Shown: in pieces, positions 26,999 through 33,748 of the stretch | How the letters are laid out: each line of letters starts with the position of its first letter | How positions within the stretch are numbered: position 1 is the stretch's first letter | Source: an unidentified bacterial endosymbiont | Lineage (GTDB): Bacteria > Pseudomonadota > Gammaproteobacteria > Enterobacterales > Enterobacteriaceae | Assembly: GCF_918797525.1 (NCBI RefSeq) | Contig: NZ_OU963893.1 | Location: 1 to 64,000, forward strand | Direction: 5' to 3' | Length of the DNA: 64,000 bases | Made by a program: the position numbers and the translations under genes | Notes under the pieces: generated by a model | The model's database searches: none | What the model was told of the DNA's origin: nothing | Seen by the model: the letters and a program-made list of their open reading frames with translations, nothing else

Positions 26999-27484
26999 AT
27001 GATTTCTTTAGTACGAATTGACGATCGTTTGATCCACGGACAGGTTGCCGTCGTCTGGACCAAGCATCTGGGCGTGAACCGTATACTGGTCGCCAATGAC
27101 CAGATCGTGAATAACGAAGTACAAAAAATGTCGCTGCGCATGGCGGCGCCCGATACCGCCAGGTGCGCTATTATGGCGGTAAAAGATGCAGGCGATGTAC
27201 TTAACGACCCGCGCTCGGAAGCGATGAAAATTATGGTGATCGTCAATAACACCGCCGACGCCCGCCGTCTGGTCGCACAGGTTCCAGAAATAAAAACCCT
27301 GAACGTCGCTAACTTCGGGCGCATTACCGAGAACCTGGCGGCGAAAACGCGCATTAGCGATACCGTGTACGTCACGCCGGAGGATGTAATGGATTTCCAC
27401 GCCATCGCCGGCCGCGGCGTTAGCGTTGAATATCAGGTCCTGCCTTCTCATCCGGTGAAAAACCTGATTGAGATGCTGGGTTAA
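26999..27484 (+). CDS. mannose-family PTS EIIB component
   Basis: 161 residues, the usual size of EIIB-Man/Sor/Aga. The active-site His13 is in RIDDRLIHGQVAVVWTKHLG, followed by the Rossmann-like core (ILVANDQIVNNEVQKMSLRM). It transfers phosphate from EIIA to the incoming sugar. RBS is GGAG. It lies 12 bases after the GH88 gene and 11 bases before EIIC. Confidence 0.93.
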   Translation: MISLVRIDDRLIHGQVAVVWTKHLGVNRILVANDQIVNNEVQKMSLRMAAPDTARCAIMAVKDAGDVLNDPRSEAMKIMVIVNNTADARRLVAQVPEIKTLNVANFGRITENLAAKTRISDTVYVTPEDVMDFHAIAGRGVSVEYQVLPSHPVKNLIEMLG

Positions 27485-27495
27485 GCGAGGTTCCC

Positions 27496-28296
27496 ATGTT
27501 AACGTCCGCAATTCTTGTCGCGCTGGTGATGTATATCGCCAAGTTCGCCGACCACACGCTAGGCCAGCCTCTGATTGAACGTCCGCTGATCTGCGCCGCG
27601 ATGGTCGGTTTCGTGCTGGGAGATTTCCAGCAAGGGATTATCATCGGCGCAACGCTTGAGCTGATTTTTCTCGGCACCATCACCATCGGCGGCTCGGTGC
27701 CTGCCGATCTGGCGGTAGGCTCGGTTCTGGCTACCGCCTTTACCATTTTGACACACGCGGAACCCGCCGTCGCGGTGGCCCTGGCGCTGCCCATCAGCCT
27801 GCTGGCGGTCTTCGTCTACCAGGTCCTGAAGCTGGTTTATACCGGGCTGGTTGAGAAATATGACGCCCTGCTGGAGGCGGGCCGGGACCGTGCCGCACTT
27901 GGCATAACGCTCGGTATGACGCTGTTTTACGGCGTACCGTTCGCGGTACTGGCCTTCTTCGGCATTCTGTTTGGCACCGACGTTATCCGTAGCCTGGTCG
28001 ATAGTATCCCGGATACGGTGATGCGCGGCATGACCGCCGTCGGCGGCATTCTGCCAGCGCTAGGCTTCGCCATTTTGCTCAAAGCGTTATGGAACAAAAA
28101 TATCGCCGCCTTCTTCTTTATCGGTTTTGCCATGGCTGCCTATTTGCAGTTACCGATCATGGGCATTGCCATTATTGCGGCTTCCGTAGCCATGTATTTG
28201 TGCTTAAACGAGTTCAATCAGCTTAAAGCCAACAAACAAGCAGCGACTGCCGCCCCGGCGTCAGTTGACGATAAGGATGGATTCTTCAATGACTGA
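27496..28296 (+). CDS. mannose-family PTS EIIC component
   Basis: 266 residues, an inner-membrane protein with about seven to nine hydrophobic segments. Landmarks: LIERPLICAAMVGFVLGDFQ, GATLELIFLGTITIGGSVPA and ALGFAILLKALWNKNIAAFF. With EIID it forms the transport channel. Its 3' end overlaps the EIID start by eight bases. Confidence 0.92.
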   Translation: MLTSAILVALVMYIAKFADHTLGQPLIERPLICAAMVGFVLGDFQQGIIIGATLELIFLGTITIGGSVPADLAVGSVLATAFTILTHAEPAVAVALALPISLLAVFVYQVLKLVYTGLVEKYDALLEAGRDRAALGITLGMTLFYGVPFAVLAFFGILFGTDVIRSLVDSIPDTVMRGMTAVGGILPALGFAILLKALWNKNIAAFFFIGFAMAAYLQLPIMGIAIIAASVAMYLCLNEFNQLKANKQAATAAPASVDDKDGFFND

Positions 28297-29131
28297 TATC
28301 CAACACAGCGCGGTTAGCGCGCATGATGACAGCAAGAGCGAGAAAAAGATGTTCCGTCAGCTTTTTTTCCGCCAGTTTCAGCTACTGGGTTCCATGAACT
28401 TCACCCGCATGGAGGGGCTGAGCTACGGCTGGATCCTTGCGCCGCTGCTCAAGAAAATCTACACCGGTGATCCGCACGGCTATATTGAGTCACTAAAACG
28501 CAATAGCCAGTTCTTTAATACCAACCAGCATCTTGCGCCGTTTATTATGGGCCTGACGCTATCGATGGAAAAAGAGAACGCCGCGAACCCCGGTTTTGAT
28601 ACGTCCAGTATTAACGGCATCAAAGTGGCCTTGATGGGCCCCTTCGCCGGGGTAGGTGATTCATTCTTTTATGGCGTATTGCGTATTATCGCCACGGGAA
28701 TTGCTCTCGGCCTGGCTACGCAAGGGAATCCATTGGGGCCGCTGCTGTTTCTGCTGATTTACAACATTCCGAGCCTTCTGCTGCGCTACTACGGCGGTGT
28801 AATGGGCTACCGACTGGGCTCGAGGTATATTGCAGAGGCCACGCAGTCAGGCCTGCTTTCCTGCATCACCAAAGCATCAGCCATGATGGGCTTGATGATG
28901 GTGGGCGCTATGTGCGCCAGCATGGTGAAGTTCACTACCACCTTTAAAACCACTATTGCCGGGCAGCCATTCGTGCTGCAGGAGATCCTCGACAAAATCT
29001 GCGTCGGGCTCATTCCGCTGGTGCTGGTACTGGGCTGTCTGAAACTGTTAAATAAAAAGGTCAGCCCAAACAAGGTGCTTATTATGTTGATTGTTTTTGG
29101 CTTCGCTGCCGCAGGCGTTGGGATTATTTAA
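28289..29131 (+). CDS. mannose-family PTS EIID component
   Basis: 280 residues from MTDIQHSAVSAHDDSKSEKK; GGATGG lies upstream of the ATG at 28289. EIID-type landmarks are the motif LLGSMNFTRMEGLSYGWIL, HLAPFIMGLTLSMEKE, GIKVALMGPFAGVGDSFFYG and a hydrophobic C-terminal segment. It partners EIIC in sugar translocation. Last gene of the PTS unit, followed by a hairpin terminator. Confidence 0.92.
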   Translation: MTDIQHSAVSAHDDSKSEKKMFRQLFFRQFQLLGSMNFTRMEGLSYGWILAPLLKKIYTGDPHGYIESLKRNSQFFNTNQHLAPFIMGLTLSMEKENAANPGFDTSSINGIKVALMGPFAGVGDSFFYGVLRIIATGIALGLATQGNPLGPLLFLLIYNIPSLLLRYYGGVMGYRLGSRYIAEATQSGLLSCITKASAMMGLMMVGAMCASMVKFTTTFKTTIAGQPFVLQEILDKICVGLIPLVLVLGCLKLLNKKVSPNKVLIMLIVFGFAAAGVGII

Positions 29132-29140
29132 CCTTTCACG

Positions 29141-29168
29141 AGCTCCCTTTTACGTAAGGGAGCTTTCT
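29141..29168 (+). terminator. terminator of the PTS operon
   Basis: AGCTCCCTT-TTACGT-AAGGGAGCT is a perfect 9-bp stem followed by TTCT, nine bases after the EIID stop. Confidence 0.65.
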
Positions 29169-29416
29169 GAGGAATATTCACCCACAGTGACGTAAAACTG
29201 GACAACTTATCTCCTTACCCGTCTTTAAGCCAGGGACGTTAATATTATCTCCTGCCCCCGCGCCTGCTCGTAAAAAAAACCCCCATCGCACCTGATATAT
29301 AAAAACAAGCGTTATTTCACATTCTGTGTCTATATTTTTTTCTGGACACTAATAAAGTGTTTACACACCTCAACAGAACGCAATTAACAATATGATAAAT
29401 AAGTAATTAAACGTAG
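29169..29416. promoter_or_regulatory. gene-free stretch with possible activator sites
   Basis: No credible gene is seen in the 248 bases between the PTS terminator and the next sigma-54 promoter. The downstream half is AT-rich and carries ACACT-AATAA-AGTGT (29346-29360), a perfect 5+5 inverted repeat about 90 bases upstream of the -12 element. This is a plausible upstream activating sequence for the LevR-like activator. Confidence 0.5.
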
Positions 29417-29432
29417 TGGCACAGTGATTGCA
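29417..29432 (+). promoter_or_regulatory. sigma-54 promoter of the lyase/porin genes
   Basis: TGGCAC-AGTGA-TTGCA is an essentially perfect -24/-12 element, 39 bases upstream of the lyase start. It differs by one base from the PTS promoter at 25276. Confidence 0.9.
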
Positions 29433-29470
29433 ATGCTTGGTGACATTACTAATGTCACCAAGGATATGCC

Positions 29471-31336
29471 ATGAAAAAATCGATAATAGGGCTGGCCCTT
29501 ACCAGCGTAGTGATATCTCACTTCTCCCTGGCCTCGGTACCTGAAGCCCATCAATTTCGTCCTGAAAATATATTCAATGCCAGCAATGTGGTATCGAGGC
29601 TTAATAAAGGGCACCCTCGTCTTTTGGCGAGCGCCGGCGACTTTGATGTCATCAAGCAGAAAATGAACACCGATCGGCAGATGAAATCATTAGTTTCTGA
29701 AATTATCAGAAGAGCCGATCGGAGCCTGAATAAAGAGACCATAACGTTCCGTCTCACGGGTAATGATGCATCTCCGTCGTTATTAGACACATCCAGAAAA
29801 GCCATTGACATCATATTAAATAATGCATTTGCCTGGCAAATTACCCGTGACGATAAATATGCCAAAAAAGCAGTAGATACGATGCTGGCGATAGCTGAAT
29901 TTCCTGACTGGAATGCAAAATCTCGCTATCTGGATGCGGGTGAGATGATGTTTGCCCAGGCGATTGGCTATGACTGGCTTTTTTCTCAGCTCACCCCTAA
30001 GCAACAACAAATGATACGCGACTCACTCCTTACTGACGGTATCGATTGGGGTATCAAAGCCTATCAGGGACAAGATCCGCACGCATCGAGTCTTGGGTTC
30101 CCCTGGTGGGCCACTAACTGGAATGAAGTGTGTAATGGAGGAACCTTAGCAGCACTTCTGGCAACCGCAGACTTCTGGCCCGAGAAATCCGCACGCCTTC
30201 TCAACAATATTATCCCATCACTGAAAATGGGACTTGATGCATATAAACCTGACGGCGCAAGTGCAGAAGGGCCGGTTTACTGGAGTTATGGGATGACTTA
30301 TCGGGTTATCGCTCAGGAAATGCTAAGCACAGCGCTAAATAGCGATTTCGGACTCTCTGACGATCCGGTCTTATCAAAAACAGCATGGTATCGTTATGCC
30401 ATAGAAGGTATCACCGGAAAGGGTTTTAACTACGGCGATGGCGTTGAAGATCAGGGCTACACCCCGGCGTGGGCCTGGTTAGGTAAAAGATTTAACCAAC
30501 CGACAATAATTAACGCATCCAATACTCAGATGCAACAGGCAATTCAGCGTTCTCAAACCAACAAACCCTGGGGTGAATTTGACAGATTCTTACCGCTTTA
30601 TGCGTTATGGTTCCCGGAAAAACCGCCAGTCGAACCCAATCACGCGCCTGAGACATTTCTGTTTCATGGTCCATCCGAACTCTTTGTCTACAAGAAGGAA
30701 AAACCAACTTCTGTCTATTTAGGCGTAAAATCTGGAACTAACAAGGCAAACCATGCTCATCAGGACCTGGGTTCTTTTATCCTGGAATTTGATAATATTC
30801 GCTGGGCATCAGACCTGGGTAAAGACTATTACAACTTACCCGGCTATTTTGATAATCGTGTAAGACCTAAATATTACAGAGTCTCAACATTGAGTCATAA
30901 CACCCTCACTTTCGATGATCGTAACCAATCACCAGAAGGAACCGCTACGCTAACAACCAATGGGGATAAAACCATCACCGTTGATTTAACCAATGCCTAT
31001 CCTGAAATAGCCAATAAAATCATCCGGCAATATAAAATCCTTGACGACAGCCATATAAAAATTACTGATGAAATTGAGAAATCAAATAGCCAGCATGAAT
31101 ATCGCTGGGCTATGGTCACAACCGCGAATATCAGTATTGATAAAAACAAAGCAACATTAACTAAAAATGGTAAGACCTTATTTATTACTGCGGATAAAGA
31201 TGCTTCATTTATTGAACTATCGACTTACCCCGGAGATAATAAACAGAAAAATAATACCGGCACGACTATGCTGGCGATTAAGCATAGGATTGCTCCTGAT
31301 ACCAATTATAAATTAAGCGTTACTTTTTCAAAATAA
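29471..31336 (+). CDS. secreted heparinase II/III-like polysaccharide lyase
   Basis: 621 residues with an N-terminal signal peptide (MKKSIIGLALTSVVISHFSL, cleavage near residue 21), so outside the cytoplasm. An alpha/alpha-toroid (about 50-360) with ATNWNEVCNGGTLAALLA and GPVYWSYGMTYRV is followed by a beta-sandwich with NKANHAHQDLGSFILEF. Asn/Glu, Tyr and His in these segments fit the catalytic sites of heparinase II/III-like lyases (PL12, PL15, PL17, PL21, PL33). It should cleave a uronic-acid polysaccharide by beta-elimination; heparin, chondroitin, hyaluronan or alginate cannot be told apart by eye. The GH88 gene favours a glycosaminoglycan. RBS AAGGA. Codon use is more AT-rich than in the PTS genes. 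Confidence 0.85.
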   Translation: MKKSIIGLALTSVVISHFSLASVPEAHQFRPENIFNASNVVSRLNKGHPRLLASAGDFDVIKQKMNTDRQMKSLVSEIIRRADRSLNKETITFRLTGNDASPSLLDTSRKAIDIILNNAFAWQITRDDKYAKKAVDTMLAIAEFPDWNAKSRYLDAGEMMFAQAIGYDWLFSQLTPKQQQMIRDSLLTDGIDWGIKAYQGQDPHASSLGFPWWATNWNEVCNGGTLAALLATADFWPEKSARLLNNIIPSLKMGLDAYKPDGASAEGPVYWSYGMTYRVIAQEMLSTALNSDFGLSDDPVLSKTAWYRYAIEGITGKGFNYGDGVEDQGYTPAWAWLGKRFNQPTIINASNTQMQQAIQRSQTNKPWGEFDRFLPLYALWFPEKPPVEPNHAPETFLFHGPSELFVYKKEKPTSVYLGVKSGTNKANHAHQDLGSFILEFDNIRWASDLGKDYYNLPGYFDNRVRPKYYRVSTLSHNTLTFDDRNQSPEGTATLTTNGDKTITVDLTNAYPEIANKIIRQYKILDDSHIKITDEIEKSNSQHEYRWAMVTTANISIDKNKATLTKNGKTLFITADKDASFIELSTYPGDNKQKNNTGTTMLAIKHRIAPDTNYKLSVTFSK

Positions 31337-31350
31337 AACGGATGGTTATC

Positions 31351-32154
31351 ATGAATAAAAATATTCATACTTTCGCTATGGCGACTTTCTTCACTTTCTG
31401 TTCACACTATTCATTTGCTGTAGACAAATCTATGACAGAGCCTGCAAGCTGTGCAATACCTACAGCTCCTGTCAAGTATGTTCCATTTTCAACTGTTCAG
31501 TTCAACTCACGAACGCAATACCGTACAGGTAGCAAAAAATTTCTACAAATGTTCCGTTTATCAGGCATTATTAAGCAACCTGATAATATTTTGAAAGGTA
31601 CCTACTGGAGTTTCGAAACCGACTCTAACATGGGTAAAAATATGGATGAGTTCAGCGCAAGCTACCAGGAAATAGAAATGAACCGTTCTTTCTGGTATAA
31701 AAGTTTCTATGTTGCTCCTGGATATGTTTGGCACTGGGAGTCAGCAGGAAGCCAGGTTGACCCTTATCTGGAGCTGGGTTATCGTTGGGATCCAACATTT
31801 ACCACGGCCATTCGTTATCGTTACAATTACTGGACCTATTTCAGCAAAGATGTAGATAAAAACTGGGATCGTCAGGCTGAACATCGTATCGATCTTTACA
31901 TCACAAAAAACGTTACCGATAAATTTAAAATCCAGTATAACCCGACCTTTTATCAGAAAGTTGCCGACACGCAATACTATTATAAAAATGATAAGAGACA
32001 CACATTACAGCACAACTTTATTATATCTTATCAGGTTAGCGATAGATTTATCCCCTATACCGAACTGGGTTATCTTGATAAAACCAAAAATGATAAGGGT
32101 GATAAAGTTAGCGAGTATCAAATAAGATTAGGATTTCGCTACAACCTGAACTAA
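31351..32154 (+). CDS. KdgM/NanC-family oligosaccharide porin
   Basis: 267 residues from MNKNIHTFAMATFFTFCSHY, with a signal peptide ending near SFAVD. The mature protein shows alternating beta-strand pattern (QFNSRTQYRTGSKKF, YLELGYRWDPTFTTAIRYRY) and ends IRLGFRYNLN, like the monomeric 12-strand KdgM/NanC channels for acidic oligosaccharides. It lies 14 bases after the lyase stop and is probably co-transcribed with it from the sigma-54 promoter. It would let lyase products cross the outer membrane. AT-rich like the lyase gene. Confidence 0.85.
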   Translation: MNKNIHTFAMATFFTFCSHYSFAVDKSMTEPASCAIPTAPVKYVPFSTVQFNSRTQYRTGSKKFLQMFRLSGIIKQPDNILKGTYWSFETDSNMGKNMDEFSASYQEIEMNRSFWYKSFYVAPGYVWHWESAGSQVDPYLELGYRWDPTFTTAIRYRYNYWTYFSKDVDKNWDRQAEHRIDLYITKNVTDKFKIQYNPTFYQKVADTQYYYKNDKRHTLQHNFIISYQVSDRFIPYTELGYLDKTKNDKGDKVSEYQIRLGFRYNLN

Positions 32155-32172
32155 TGCGTTACTTCTGATACG

Positions 32173-32198
32173 AAAAAAGCGCCCTCGGGGCGCTCTTT
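32173..32198. terminator. bidirectional terminator between the porin and DUF1471 genes
   Basis: AGCGCCC-TCG-GGGCGCT stem followed by CTTTC on the plus strand and by six T residues on the minus strand. It can end the porin transcript and, more strongly, the convergent DUF1471 transcript. Confidence 0.8.
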
Positions 32199-32215
32199 CA
32201 ACAGTAGCTTTACGC

Positions 32216-32428
32216 TTATTTATTCAGTTCCGCCGTCATGTGTACGCGGTTACCGGTAAACGCTTCGGTAATTTTGTAAGATGATGCGCCTGCGGCCTGG
32301 GCTTGAGCGGCGATCTGCGCTTCAGCTCCGTCGATAGTCATGGCCGTAGCGGTGACGGTTTCAGCAGCAAAAGAACCGAAAGAGGCAGCCAGAGCAATTA
32401 CAGCGACAAAAGTTTTGATGTTTTTCAT
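32216..32428 (-). CDS. DUF1471 (YdgH/BhsA/McbA-like) periplasmic protein
   Basis: 70 residues: signal peptide (MKNIKTFVAVIALAASFGSF, cleavage after AA near residue 22) and a short mature domain of the YhcN/DUF1471 type with the ending GASSYKITEAFTGNRVHMTA. These small proteins are often induced by stress and affect biofilm or surface properties; the role of this one is unknown. It stands alone, convergent with the porin gene and upstream-spaced from fdhD by 114 bases. Confidence 0.8.
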   Translation of the reverse strand: MKNIKTFVAVIALAASFGSFAAETVTATAMTIDGAEAQIAAQAQAAGASSYKITEAFTGNRVHMTAELNK

Positions 32429-32542
32429 GAGATAAATCCTTTCGTTAAGTTGTTTAGGTAAGGCACCGTGCCTTGATGAGACAAATACTAACCCTCATCA
32501 CCCTCAACGAAAAGCGGAAGGATTTGCTATTCTTTGTCAAAA

Positions 32543-33379
32543 TCATTGATTAACAATCAAACGCTGCGGATGGGTATAGATTGTTGCCCTGCCGGGTTTG
32601 CAAAATCCCACCAGTGTGAGGTTGCAACGCTCGGCCACCTCAACCGCGAGCGTCGTTGCCGCCGACACCGCAAACAGAATTTCGATACCGCACATGGCGG
32701 ATTTCTGCACCATCTCATAGCTGGCCCGGCTGGACACCAGCGCCGCTCCTTGCTGCCAGGTTTCGTTTTCCCGGACACGGCGTCCGAGCAGTTTATCCAG
32801 TGCCACGTGGCGGCCAACGTCTTCATGTCCCCCGGCAATCTCTCCTGACGGCAACACCCAGGCTGCCGCGTGCGTGCAGCCGCTGAGTTGACCGACAGGT
32901 TGAACCTCGTTGAGGTGCCCCAGGGCGGTATCGAGATGCGCGAGATTAAAGGTTTGGCTAAAGGGCAGCGGGACTATCGGTTTGCCAATATCGTTAAGCT
33001 GCTCAACGCCACAAACGCCGCAACCCGTTCGCCCGGCTAGCGCGCGACGACGCTCTTTTAACCCCATAAAGCGGCGGCTGGAGAGTTCTATCTGCACCTC
33101 AAGACCATTACAGGTCTCAACGACGTCCATGCCGTAAATCTCCTGTGGATGCTCAATAATGCCTTCCGAGAGCGAGAACCCGATGGCAAACAGCTCAAGA
33201 TCTTTCGGTGACGCCATCATCACCACATGCGAGATGCCGTTATACACCAGGGCAACAGGCACTTCCTGCGCCAGAAAATCGGGCGTCGCACGGCTAATGT
33301 GGGGCGGTCTGTGTACCGACAGTTCCGCAATGCCCGCAGGCAGTGGCGACGAGTGGGTAACACGGTTTTGTTTAGACAC
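32543..33379 (-). CDS. fdhD: FdhD sulfurtransferase for formate dehydrogenase
   Basis: 278 residues (E. coli 277). The sulfur-carrying Cys-x-x-Cys is in [14 protein letters not shown] (about residue 121); other conserved parts are [18 protein letters not shown] (here [20 protein letters not shown]), [17 protein letters not shown] and [17 protein letters not shown]. It passes sulfur from IscS to the molybdenum cofactor, a step needed for activity of formate dehydrogenases. It is divergent from fdoGHI, its client. The N-terminal 30 residues differ from E. coli. Confidence 0.95.
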   Translation of the reverse strand: MSKQNRVTHSSPLPAGIAELSVHRPPHISRATPDFLAQEVPVALVYNGISHVVMMASPKDLELFAIGFSLSEGIIEHPQEIYGMDVVETCNGLEVQIELSSRRFMGLKERRRALAGRTGCGVCGVEQLNDIGKPIVPLPFSQTFNLAHLDTALGHLNEVQPVGQLSGCTHAAAWVLPSGEIAGGHEDVGRHVALDKLLGRRVRENETWQQGAALVSSRASYEMVQKSAMCGIEILFAVSAATTLAVEVAERCNLTLVGFCKPGRATIYTHPQRLIVNQ

Positions 33380-33748
33380 AACGCTATTCCTGAAAAACCA
33401 CGGAGGTGAGCCTGCTATTGCATCACAAAGTGCAGACCTTACGCATAGTATGGATCAATTTTTCAGCATCAAGTGTATCTACTCCGTTGGGGGAGGTGCA
33501 ACCGGACACAGGCTACAACCCTTTAACATGAAGGGTTAATGATGTGATCGATATCACACTTTATAATCAACACAGTGATAATACGTTCACTTTGTTTTAA
33601 CGCAGCTGGAACGAGCTTACCGACATTGTGGTATTCTGGTGCTATCCCCCGGAGAAATGAGGGGTTAACGCAAATTTTCTCCTTTGTGGTCATAAATGCC
33701 GCGAAGTTAAAACTACATATATAAGCAATGTCGAACAAGGAGTGACCC
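33380..33748. promoter_or_regulatory. divergent fdhD / fdoG regulatory region
   Basis: A 369-bp gene-free region between fdhD and fdoG. It contains a perfect CRP-type palindrome at 33543 and a TATAAT at 33562-33567 immediately after it. The rest shows no clear hairpin or other gene. Confidence 0.7.
33543..33558. promoter_or_regulatory. perfect CRP-type site between fdhD and fdoG
   Basis: TGTGA-TCGATA-TCACA matches the CRP consensus at all ten specified positions. It lies about 205 bases from fdoG and 165 from fdhD. FNR shares the half-site TTGAT/ATCAA rather than TGTGA, so CRP is favoured. Confidence 0.72.
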
